NCBI GenBank assembly: GCA_022839105.1
Contig: JALHDH010000006.1
Coordinates: 34,361 to 98,360 of the forward strand
Source: a bacterium
GTDB taxonomy: Bacteria > Vulcanimicrobiota > Xenobia > Xenobiales > Xenobiaceae
Direction of reading: 5' to 3'
Length of the DNA: 64,000 bases
The notes below the pieces were generated by a model. It saw only the letters and a program-made list of their open reading frames with translations. It ran no database searches and was not told the origin of the DNA. This document shows, piece after piece, positions 39,559 through 46,387 of the stretch. A program made the translations under genes and the position numbers. Position 1 is the stretch's first letter. The number at the start of each line of letters is the position of its first letter.

Positions 39559-41059
39559 AGGACCTGCTGGATCGGAACGCCCCAGCCTTCCGCAGGGGGG
39601 GCTGCTGACCCGAGCCGCCGGGATCCGCATGCGCCGACGGGGGGCGAAGGTGCTCTTCATCGAGCCGGAATCGGCCTCGTGGATCGTCCTCGAGGAGCCC
39701 TACCTGAGCTTCTGGCAGAAGTTCTCGAGGCCCATGACCTGGACGGAGGCCGGCGAGCTCGAGCACCCGCTGAAAACCTCCGAGCGCGAGGCCTTCCTGG
39801 TCCGGATGTATGAGCTGAACATGGTCCGGGTGAACGGCCGGTCCTGTCTGGAACCCACCGAACTCTGGAAGCCGGTCCAGCACTATCCGGCCTATTTGTG
39901 CCTGCACCTGACCGAGGCCTGCAACTTCGGGTGCCTGTACTGCATGGCCGATTCCTTCCCCAACAAGGGGAAGATGCCGTTGGCGACCGGCCGGCGGATC
40001 GTCGAGAAGGCCCTGCACGAGATCCCCAGCACCGGGATCACGATCGACTTCCATGGGGGCGAGCCGCTCCTGGCCTGGGATGAAATCCAGGATCTGGTCA
40101 AGTGGGCGCGTCACGTCAACCAGCGCGATGGCCTGGAAAAGAACGTCTGGTTCATGTTCCAGACCAACGGGGCGCTCCTGACGCCGGACAAGGTGGAGGT
40201 GCTCAAGGAGCTGGATGTCATCGTCGGGGTCAGCCTGGATGGCCCGCGCGAGGTCCACGACCGCAATCGGGTCTTTGCCGGCAGCGACCAGGGGACCTTC
40301 GAGACCGTCGTCCGGAATGTCCGCAAAGCCTGGGAGATGGGTTTCGAAGTCGGTCTGCTGGGGGTGGTCCACGAACCCCAGGACTACCTGAAGGCCTTCC
40401 GCTTCATGCTCTACGAGATGGACCGGCGCTCGTTCCGGTTGAACTACTCCTCGTACATCGGCCGTTCCCATTATCGACTTCGCTTCCCCGTGGATCGGAC
40501 CGAGGAATTCGCCCACGCCTGGCTGGAGATGGTCGACGAGGCTCTGGCCTGGTGTCGCGAACATGGCCAGCCGTTGAGCATCTCGGACGTGAACAACCAG
40601 ATCAACAACCTGCTTTCCAAAGACCGACCCTTCATGTGCTATCGCTCGCCGTGCGGCGCCGGGAACTCGGTGCTCGGTTTCGGAATCGACGGCGGCATCC
40701 ACGCCTGCGAGGAGATGGCCAGCCTGGACATGTTCCGCATGGCCAACATCCATGACGAGGGCCTGAACCTCGCCCGCATGGTGGAGTCCAACCCCATCAA
40801 CCGATTCCTTCAGTCCAGGACCGTGGACACCATCCCCAAGTGCAGCCAGTGCCACCTCAAGAGGTTCTGTTACGGGGGATGCACCTCCAAGACGATGGCT
40901 CGCTTCGGAACCGTCATGCGCGAGTCCCCGATGTGCGGCTTCTACCAGGTGGTCTTCGAGGAGCTGATGTGGAAGATCCACGAGAACCCCGACATGGTCG
41001 GCCACCTCGGGATGCCGGGGCTCCAGTACCGCCCCTTCCCGGGGCCTGCTCCGAGCTGA
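39545..41059 (+). CDS. Radical SAM/SPASM peptide maturase with PqqD-like domain (2)
   Basis: This 504-residue enzyme starts at ATG 39545, eight bases after GGAGG (39532-39536); an in-frame TTG at 39539 is less likely. Its build is like its neighbour's: a PqqD-like N-terminus (VLFIEPESASWIVLE), CNFGCLYC at about 121-128, FHGGEPLLAWD, then YRSPCGAGN, HACEEMAS, CSQCHLKRFCYGGC and PMCGFYQ. The two proteins clearly arose by duplication and probably work on one substrate, in sequence or as a heterodimer. An intrinsic terminator follows 34 bases after the stop. Confidence 0.88.
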   Translation: MLRIEGPAGSERPSLPQGGLLTRAAGIRMRRRGAKVLFIEPESASWIVLEEPYLSFWQKFSRPMTWTEAGELEHPLKTSEREAFLVRMYELNMVRVNGRSCLEPTELWKPVQHYPAYLCLHLTEACNFGCLYCMADSFPNKGKMPLATGRRIVEKALHEIPSTGITIDFHGGEPLLAWDEIQDLVKWARHVNQRDGLEKNVWFMFQTNGALLTPDKVEVLKELDVIVGVSLDGPREVHDRNRVFAGSDQGTFETVVRNVRKAWEMGFEVGLLGVVHEPQDYLKAFRFMLYEMDRRSFRLNYSSYIGRSHYRLRFPVDRTEEFAHAWLEMVDEALAWCREHGQPLSISDVNNQINNLLSKDRPFMCYRSPCGAGNSVLGFGIDGGIHACEEMASLDMFRMANIHDEGLNLARMVESNPINRFLQSRTVDTIPKCSQCHLKRFCYGGCTSKTMARFGTVMRESPMCGFYQVVFEELMWKIHENPDMVGHLGMPGLQYRPFPGPAPS

Positions 41060-41093
41060 GGGCTTCTTGCTCTCCTCGGGAAGGGAAAGCAAG

Positions 41094-41121
41094 ACGCGGA
41101 CCCGAGAAATCGGATCCGCGT
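41094..41121. terminator. Bidirectional intrinsic terminator
   Basis: ACGCGGA (41094-41100) pairs with TCCGCGT (41115-41121), with an inner CCGA/TCGG pairing over a GAAA loop. The plus strand continues TCTTGTTTC and the minus strand CTTGCTTTCC. It ends the SPASM unit (+) and the tRNA unit (-). Confidence 0.85.
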
Positions 41122-41131
41122 TCTTGTTTCG

Positions 41132-41207
41132 TGGCGTGCCCGGAGGGACTCGAACCCCCAGCCTTCTGGTCCGTAGCCAGACGCTCTATCCATTGAGCTA
41201 CGGGCAC
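41132..41207 (-). tRNA. tRNA-Arg (anticodon ACG)
   Basis: The 76-base minus-strand gene folds as a full cloverleaf: acceptor GTGCCCG with CGGGCAC, D stem GCTC/GAGC, anticodon stem TCTGG/CCAGA with loop CTACGGA (anticodon ACG, read as inosine after TadA editing), and a T arm GGGGG-TTCGAGT-CCCTC. The CCA end is encoded (41134-41132). Confidence 0.97.
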
Positions 41208-41228
41208 ATCTTCAGTTTTATCGGCGAT

Positions 41229-41447
41229 TCAGCGCTCCTGCCCGCCCTGGACCAGCTCCACCAGGAGAACCGGCCAGGCCAGGACCAGCAGGGTCAGGCA
41301 GGCGGCACAGTAGGCGCGCTTCGACGCGACGCCAATCCGACCCTCCCAGGCCTGACACTCGAGCATCAGGCCGGCGATCGTCTCTTCAATGCCACTCCAG
41401 ACCAGGACCATCAGGCCCATGACGATCCAGAAAGTGGCAAAACCCAC
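41229..41447 (-). CDS. Small two-helix membrane protein
   Basis: This frame encodes a 72-residue protein from GTG 41447, with GGGAGG 11 bases upstream; the frame stays open to a GTG at 41498 inside a hairpin. It has two hydrophobic segments (FATFWIVMGLMVLVW and LTLLVLAWPVLLVELV) separated by a short charged loop with two Cys (LECQ, YCAAC). It lies between a strong promoter and tRNA-Arg on the same strand, so it may be co-transcribed with the tRNA. Function unknown. The start is uncertain. Confidence 0.5.
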   Translation of the reverse strand: MGFATFWIVMGLMVLVWSGIEETIAGLMLECQAWEGRIGVASKRAYCAACLTLLVLAWPVLLVELVQGGQER

Positions 41448-41471
41448 GATCGATCCGGCCTCCCGAAAAGA

Positions 41472-41488
41472 CCCGCCTCGGAGGCGGG
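41472..41488 (-). promoter_or_regulatory. Terminator-like hairpin at the 5' end of the tRNA-Arg unit
   Basis: CCCGCC, a 5-base loop and GGCGGG, followed on the minus strand by TCTTTTC. It begins only about 12 bases after the predicted RNA start (near 41500), so it could act as an attenuator or a protective 5' hairpin. Confidence 0.5.
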
Positions 41489-41506
41489 CCGCTCGCACGT
41501 GAGAAT

Positions 41507-41535
41507 CTTATAGCACGGGCCGCGGTGCCTGTCAA
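41507..41535 (-). promoter_or_regulatory. Strong sigma70-like promoter of the tRNA-Arg unit
   Basis: On the minus strand TTGACA (41535-41530) is a perfect -35; after a 17-bp spacer comes TATAAG (41512-41507). It is among the best matches in the window, as expected for a stable RNA gene. Confidence 0.8.
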
Positions 41536-41963
41536 CACTTGTCTCCCCGCCCCCGCTCCTCAGCTTCCCGGTCCTGGGAATCCCGGCAGGTTGAGCTCCT
41601 GACGCCGTGCGCGCCTCGCGTCTTCGCCTGTTCGGGAAAAGAAAGACCGACCCCGGATTCGGAGTCGGCTTGAGGGCCTGAGCCCACCTTCACTGGCATG
41701 ATGTCAGAAATGCGCTCCGGGGGCATCCTGCAAAGGGCCCAATCGCGGGATAAGGCGATCTTTATGGCTAGAAAAGGTTGTTCCTGTGTCTGGCTGGTAG
41801 CTTGTTCAAGCCGGGGTCGGCCTGTCGGGAGAGGCCGGCCCGGGGGCGGGAGGAGCCCCATGGGATTCGGCGAAATCGGGGGCGCGCCAGCGTCCGCTCG
41901 CCACGAAGAAGCCGGAGTCCCGGATTCCAGGGACGCTCCTGAGCCACCAGACGAGGAACCCAG
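41536..41963. other. Gene-free region with several hairpins
   Basis: No convincing coding frame is seen in this 428-bp stretch before ispG. It contains CCGAC/GTCGG with an inner CCG/CGG (41647-41668), which on the minus strand is followed by TCTTTCTTTTCC and so looks like a terminator; ATCGC/GCGAT around 41742-41760; GCTTG/CAAGC near 41810; and GGCCT/AGGCC near 41820-41835. No minus-strand gene lies just to the right for that terminator to serve, so an unannotated small RNA or a long structured ispG leader is possible. No known riboswitch signature was recognised. Confidence 0.35.
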
Positions 41964-43226
41964 ATGCAGCCATCCAGGAGGACCCATCGAGTCCGGGTCG
42001 GGACCGTCGAGATGGGCGGTGGAAATCCGGTCCGGATTCAGAGCATGACCAATACCCCCACCGCCGACGTCGAGCGGACGGTGGCCCAGATCCTGGAGCT
42101 GGTCGCGGCCGGCTCGGAGCTGGTGCGCTTCACGGTCAAGGATGAGGAGGATGCCCTGGCCGTTCCCGAGATCGCCAGGGTCCTGACCCGCCAGGGTTGT
42201 CGGGTCCCCCTGGTGGGGGACTTCCACTACAATGGCCATCGCCTGCTGACCCGCCAGGAAGCCTGCGCCCGGGCCCTGGACAAGTATCGCATCAATCCCG
42301 GCAACGTGGGAACCGCCGACCAGCATGACTCGAACTTCCAGACCATGATCGAGGTCGCAATCGAGCATGGCAAGGTGGTCCGGATCGGGGTGAATGGCGG
42401 CTCGCTGGACCAGGACCTGTTGGCCGACCTGATCCAGGAGGATCTGGCCGCCGGGCAACCGCGAGGGACCCGGGCCGTCTTCCTGGAGGCCATGGTCGAG
42501 AGCGCCCTGCGCTCGGCCCGGCAGGCCGAGGCCTATGGCCTGCCGGCGGAGCGGATCGTGCTTTCGGCCAAGGTCAGCGAGGTCCAGGAGGTGGTCGAGG
42601 TCTACAGGAAACTGGCCGAGCGGAGCCGATACGCCCTGCATGTCGGCCTGACCGAGGCCGGGATGGGCCTGAAGGGCACGGTCAGCTCCGCCCTGGCCCT
42701 GGGGATCCTGCTGGCCGAAGGGGTGGGGGATACCATCCGGGTCTCCCTGACTCCGACTCCGGGAGAGTCCCGCGCCCGTGAGGTGGAAGTCGCCCGTGAA
42801 ATCCTCCAGGGATTGGGTTTGCGGGATTTCTACCCGCGAGTCACGGCGTGTCCCGGGTGCGGCCGGACCTCCAGCACCCTGTTCCAGGAACTGGCCCAGC
42901 AGGTCCAGGGCTATCTCCAGCGGAGGATGCCGGACTGGCAGGCCGCTGGCCTGGTCGGGGTGGAGGCGATGAAGGTGGCGGTGATGGGGTGTGTCGTCAA
43001 CGGACCCGGTGAGGCGCGTGGCGCCGATATCGGCATCTCGCTTCCCGGCTCCGGCGAGAGCCCCTCCGCCCCGGTCTACGCCGACGGAGAGAAGATCGAC
43101 ACCCTCAAAGGCGAGGGCCTGGGATCGCGTTTCCTGGAGCTCGTGGAGGAATACGTCCGAAAACGCTACAGCCCTGGCACCCTCACGGGTGAGGGCGGCT
43201 GTGCCGGCCCCGGGGCTCGGTCTTGA
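41964..43226 (+). CDS. ispG: 4-hydroxy-3-methylbut-2-enyl-diphosphate synthase (IspG/GcpE)
   Basis: This 420-residue enzyme makes HMBPP from MEcPP in the non-mevalonate isoprenoid pathway, using a 4Fe-4S cluster. The N-terminus has the family pattern RRTHRVRVGTVEMGG, then VRIQSMTNT. The cluster ligands are CPGC in VTACPGCGRTS and the Cys of GCVVNGPGEA with its Glu. ATG 41964 has GAGGAA upstream. It heads an operon with a JAMM protease and DsrE/F/H-like genes, which is not the usual ispG setting and may reflect sulfur or Fe-S supply. Confidence 0.96.
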   Translation: MQPSRRTHRVRVGTVEMGGGNPVRIQSMTNTPTADVERTVAQILELVAAGSELVRFTVKDEEDALAVPEIARVLTRQGCRVPLVGDFHYNGHRLLTRQEACARALDKYRINPGNVGTADQHDSNFQTMIEVAIEHGKVVRIGVNGGSLDQDLLADLIQEDLAAGQPRGTRAVFLEAMVESALRSARQAEAYGLPAERIVLSAKVSEVQEVVEVYRKLAERSRYALHVGLTEAGMGLKGTVSSALALGILLAEGVGDTIRVSLTPTPGESRAREVEVAREILQGLGLRDFYPRVTACPGCGRTSSTLFQELAQQVQGYLQRRMPDWQAAGLVGVEAMKVAVMGCVVNGPGEARGADIGISLPGSGESPSAPVYADGEKIDTLKGEGLGSRFLELVEEYVRKRYSPGTLTGEGGCAGPGARS

Positions 43227-43327
43227 CCTGGGCTCCTCCGGGCCGGACCGAGGAGCCGACCGCTTCATCCCGAAGTCTGCAGGCCGGGCGCTCCAGAAGG
43301 GGCCGCTCCGGTTCGAGCGGAGGGTTG

Positions 43328-43768
43328 ATGATTCGTCTTCGCGCCGGGTGTCGCGACGAGATTCGGGAACATGGACGTCTGGAGTACCCTCAGGAGTGCT
43401 GCGGTCTTGTGCTGGGAAGTCGGGGAGGGTCGGACGGGCTGTGCTGGATCCGTGGGATTGAGCGCGTCGAGAACCTCTGGTCCGACCCGGCCCGGCGCAC
43501 GGAGCGCTTCCTGGTTTCGCCCCAGGACCTTTTTCGGGGCTCTCGGAAGGCTCGGAGGCTTGGGCTTGAGGTGCTGGGTCTGTATCATTCCCATCCGGAT
43601 CGCCCGGCCCGGCCCTCCCAGACCGATTCCAACCTGGCCCGCTGGAGCGGTCTTCATGCGATCCTGTCGGTCTGGCAGGGGCTTCCAGGGGAGTTGACCT
43701 GGTGGTGCTCGGAGCAGGGGGACTGGCGGGCACAAAGCGTCGAGGAGGTGCCTGAGCTTCTTGGCTGA
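43328..43768 (+). CDS. JAMM/Mov34-type metalloprotease
   Basis: This 146-residue protein carries the full JAMM motif: Glu23 (YPQECCGLVLG), His87 and His89 (LYHSHPD), Ser97 and Asp100 (PSQTDSN). These residues bind zinc and hydrolyse isopeptide-like or C-terminal amide bonds. Short bacterial members (Mec/CysO-peptidase, QbsD) trim sulfur-carrier proteins to expose or release Gly-Gly ends. ATG 43328 has GGAGGG just upstream. The gene following it encodes a DsrE-type sulfur relay protein, which fits a role in sulfur transfer; no ubiquitin-fold carrier gene is adjacent. Confidence 0.9.
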   Translation: MIRLRAGCRDEIREHGRLEYPQECCGLVLGSRGGSDGLCWIRGIERVENLWSDPARRTERFLVSPQDLFRGSRKARRLGLEVLGLYHSHPDRPARPSQTDSNLARWSGLHAILSVWQGLPGELTWWCSEQGDWRAQSVEEVPELLG

Positions 43769-44111
43769 TCTCGGATTCCTGATCACGCGCTCGCCCCACA
43801 CCAGCCCAGGTGCGCGTTCCTTCTATCTCCTGGCCCGGGCGGCCCAGCAGGGAGGGCACACGGTGCGGGCCTTCTTCTACATGGATGGGGTCTATCAGTG
43901 CCTGAACGCTCAGGCGGCCGTCGCGGACGAGGAGGGACCGTCCCGGTGGTTGGAGGAGCTCCTGGAACAAGGAGCCCTGCTGGTGGCCAGCAACCGCTGC
44001 ATGCGGAGTCGCGGCCTGGAGCCTTCGGCCTTGCTTCCAGGGGTTCGGGTGGGAACCATGGAGGACCTGGCCCTGCTGGCAGCCCAGGCGGATCGAGTGG
44101 TGTGCCTGTGA
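43761..44111 (+). CDS. DsrE/TusD-like sulfur-relay protein
   Basis: This 116-residue DsrE-fold protein has the N-terminal strand LGFLITRSPHTSPGARSFYLLARAAQ, FFYMDGVY, and Cys78 in ASNRCMRSRGLEP, the position of the persulfide-carrying Cys of DsrE/TusD. It ends with LAAQADRVVCL, as in TusD (DRVVQF). The start is TTG 43761 overlapping the JAMM gene stop. It is followed by DsrF- and DsrH-like genes in the TusDCB order. It should accept sulfane sulfur from a desulfurase partner. Confidence 0.85.
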   Translation: MADLGFLITRSPHTSPGARSFYLLARAAQQGGHTVRAFFYMDGVYQCLNAQAAVADEEGPSRWLEELLEQGALLVASNRCMRSRGLEPSALLPGVRVGTMEDLALLAAQADRVVCL

Positions 44112-44464
44112 GCGCTGCGCGCAAGAAGATCGTCCTGACCGTGCAGAGCGTCCCACGCGATTGGGGAGCGCTGCGCGAAGTCCTGCACACCGCGGTCGGT
44201 CTGGCATCCGGTCCGCCCCGCCATCACGTCGTGGTGATCCTCTTGGGGGATGGGGTCGTCCACGGCCTGCGCGGGCACGATCTGCCCGGGACCGAGGTCT
44301 ACATGAAGGCGGCCCGGGCCCATGGAGTGGAGTTCTTCGTCGAGCAGCAGGGGATGTTGCTGCGCGGCTTTGCCGAAGACCAGTTCCGGGAGGAGTTCAA
44401 GGTCGTCTCTCGGGATCTGTTGCTCTGGAAGCTGGGAATGGCCGAACTCCATCTGAGGATCTGA
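44108..44464 (+). CDS. DsrF/TusC-like protein
   Basis: This 118-residue DsrE/F-superfamily protein has KIVLTVQSVPRDWGALREVLHTA, VVVILLGDGVVHGLRG and VEFFVEQQGMLLRGFAED. The position of the reactive Cys is occupied by Gln-Gln, which suits TusC-like subunits that do not carry sulfur. GTG 44108 overlaps the previous stop (GTGA) and its stop overlaps the next ATG (TGATG). It probably forms a hexamer with the flanking DsrE- and DsrH-like proteins. Confidence 0.8.
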   Translation: MSAARKKIVLTVQSVPRDWGALREVLHTAVGLASGPPRHHVVVILLGDGVVHGLRGHDLPGTEVYMKAARAHGVEFFVEQQGMLLRGFAEDQFREEFKVVSRDLLLWKLGMAELHLRI

Positions 44465-44736
44465 TGATGAACGAACAAAGACTCTGCCTGGTCTCCCGGG
44501 AGACCGTGGTGGAAGCGCGAAACCTCCTGGAGAACGTCCCGGACACTGCCGTACTCCTGCTGGGGCGGGCCGTGATGCTCCCGGGCAGTCTCTTCGGAGA
44601 GCGGGAGGTCTTCGCCCTGGCCGAGGAGATCCGGGACCTGGGTCTGGAGGGGAAGGTCTCTCCGGCGGTGAAGGCCCTGCCGGCTCGAGAAATCGTGGAT
44701 CTCCTGCTGCAGAGGCGTCTTTTCAACCTGGGGTGA
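44464..44736 (+). CDS. DsrH/TusB-like protein
   Basis: This 90-residue protein has the length and shape of DsrH/TusB: an N-terminal CLVSRETV, VAVLLLGRAVML-like strand (DTAVLLLGRAVM) and a C-terminal half with VKALPAREIVDLLLQR. The usual conserved Cys near the C-terminus is not evident, so sulfur transfer through this subunit is uncertain. It overlaps the DsrF-like gene and completes a DsrE-DsrF-DsrH set. Confidence 0.75.
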   Translation: MMNEQRLCLVSRETVVEARNLLENVPDTAVLLLGRAVMLPGSLFGEREVFALAEEIRDLGLEGKVSPAVKALPAREIVDLLLQRRLFNLG

Positions 44737-44780
44737 TCCGGACCGCCAGGCTTCAGGCGGAGGCTCGGGAGGCACAGGAT

Positions 44781-45764
44781 ATGGGTTCGCTTTTCGGTCA
44801 AGGTGAGACTCGCAAACCGCAGGCTTCTCGTCGTGCGTCCCGGAGTCTGGACGAACTGGTCCCGCCTCTCTCCCGGGAGGTCGAGGACCGCAGCCGTCCC
44901 ATGACCGCGCCGGAGGTGGATCTCAAGGGAAAGCTGCCCGCCGAGGTGGCCGACCATCTTCCCGGACTTCTGGGAGCGGGCGGCCGGGCCATCCTGGCCA
45001 ACCCCGAGGAGGAGGAGGTCCGCTGGTTCGGAGTCCATGAAGACCACGTCGAGGAGATCGGCCGCAGCCCTGTGGCCGGCTACTCCGAGCTTCTGCTCCT
45101 GCTGGATTCCTGTCGCGGCGGGGCCATCACCCTTCCCGAGGCGCGCTATCGCATCGAGGCCTTCAAGTCCTTCAATGAGTTCGGGGACCGCCTGGTGCTG
45201 CAGTTCTTTGAGGAAGGGCGCTTCACCAGCGATGAGGCCATCGAGCGTCGGCAGGAGAATATCCGCCTGGTCAACCGGCTCAAGCCCGCCACCTCGTTGA
45301 CCGCCCGCAACGAGAGGGATATCGCCCGGGCCATCACCATGAACCCCAGAGCGCGTCCCTTCGTCGAGATCCTCGTGGAGGAAGGCGTCCTGACCCGAGA
45401 ACAGATCGAGGAGGTCCCGGCCGGCGAGGACTTCGAGTTGAGGCTCCTGCAGACCCACATCTTTCCCCGGAAGGTGGCCGCCCTGGCCCTGGCTCATTAT
45501 CTGGGGGTGGACTATATCGATGTGGAGGCCTGCGCCTTCTCCAAGGAGACGGCTCGCCTGCTCGACAAGGACTGGGAACTGGATCGCCAGGTGGTTCCCT
45601 TCGCCCAGGACGGCGAGGAGCTCAAGGTCGCCATGGCCGACCCCACCGATACCGGACTGCTGGCCGAGATCGCCGAGCGCACCGGTCTGAGGATCCGGCC
45701 CTATTGTTCGGCCGCCCAGGATATCGTGGGGATGATCCACAAAGCCCACAAACGGGATGACTGA
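44781..45764 (+). CDS. MshEN (T2SS ATPase N-terminal)-domain protein
   Basis: This 327-residue soluble protein starts at ATG 44781, eight bases after GGGAGG; a GTG at 44733 overlapping the DsrH stop is also open. Residues about 225-322 form a clear MshEN/T2SSE_N domain (PRKVAALALAHYLGVDYIDVE, LKVAMADPTD), and 155-220 may be a degenerate second copy. No ATPase domain follows, so it is a free-standing sensor-like module. MshEN domains can bind c-di-GMP; here the RLxxR-type first motif is not obvious. A GspF-like protein lies at 55154. Confidence 0.8.
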   Translation: MGSLFGQGETRKPQASRRASRSLDELVPPLSREVEDRSRPMTAPEVDLKGKLPAEVADHLPGLLGAGGRAILANPEEEEVRWFGVHEDHVEEIGRSPVAGYSELLLLLDSCRGGAITLPEARYRIEAFKSFNEFGDRLVLQFFEEGRFTSDEAIERRQENIRLVNRLKPATSLTARNERDIARAITMNPRARPFVEILVEEGVLTREQIEEVPAGEDFELRLLQTHIFPRKVAALALAHYLGVDYIDVEACAFSKETARLLDKDWELDRQVVPFAQDGEELKVAMADPTDTGLLAEIAERTGLRIRPYCSAAQDIVGMIHKAHKRDD

Positions 45765-46377
45765 GAGTCCCAGAAGGGGTCGGAATCCTGCCTTGGCATG
45801 GTTTCATGAGACCAACCCGTTCGTGGTCCAGCCCGAGAAGGCGTCCTCCGGACTGACCAATCAATGGAATCTCCTGAATCCGGGAGGCGTCAAGCTGGCT
45901 CGGATGCACCATGCCCCGGATTCCCTGCTGGTGCGGGCTTTGCGCTCGGCGGGCCTGGCAGCCCGCTACCCCGCTCGGATCACCATCCAGGATCTGCAGG
46001 GAAGGCCGCTTCTCTCCTTCCGCAAGAACTTCACCTTCGGCCTGTTTCGGGCACAGGTCTTTGACCAGGACGGGTTCCTGGGAACCGTGAACGAGCAGAA
46101 GCTCGGCCTGGAGGGGCGCCAATACGTCCTGTCGGATGCCCGGGGAACCGTCCGGGGGCTCCTGGAGGGGGATTGGCGCTCCTACAGCCTGCAGATGAAG
46201 GATGCGAAGGGCTCGATCCTCGGCAAGATCAGCCGCAAGTCCGACCACGTGAACAAGGTGATCTTCAGCGACAACTCGCCCTTCTACGTGGTGCACCTGT
46301 ACGTCGACCAGGAGGATCCGGCCTGGCGGCGGCTCCTCCTGGGAACCGCCGCGGCCATCGCCCTGCTCCTGCGGTGA
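45757..46377 (+). CDS. Phospholipid scramblase/LURP-one-like protein
   Basis: This 206-residue protein has a 12-stranded-barrel-type pattern: ITIQDLQGRPLLSFRKNF, FRAQVFDQDGFLGTV, YVLSDARGTVRGLLEGDW, LQMKDAKGSILGKISRK. It ends in a hydrophobic stretch (LLLGTAAAIALLLR) that may be the barrel's central helix. The fold is shared by scramblases, LOR and Tubby-like proteins, and bacterial members bind or sense lipids or proteins. ATG 45757 overlaps the preceding gene's stop region. It is the last gene of the ispG operon. Confidence 0.75.
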   Translation: MTESPRRGRNPALAWFHETNPFVVQPEKASSGLTNQWNLLNPGGVKLARMHHAPDSLLVRALRSAGLAARYPARITIQDLQGRPLLSFRKNFTFGLFRAQVFDQDGFLGTVNEQKLGLEGRQYVLSDARGTVRGLLEGDWRSYSLQMKDAKGSILGKISRKSDHVNKVIFSDNSPFYVVHLYVDQEDPAWRRLLLGTAAAIALLLR

Positions 46378-46387
46378 AGGGGATTCC

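Noticed and set aside
41532..44207. An 891-codon open frame on the minus strand opposite ispG and the JAMM gene
   Set aside because: It has low-complexity composition and is antisense to ispG, whose motifs are intact. This is a typical shadow in GC-rich DNA.
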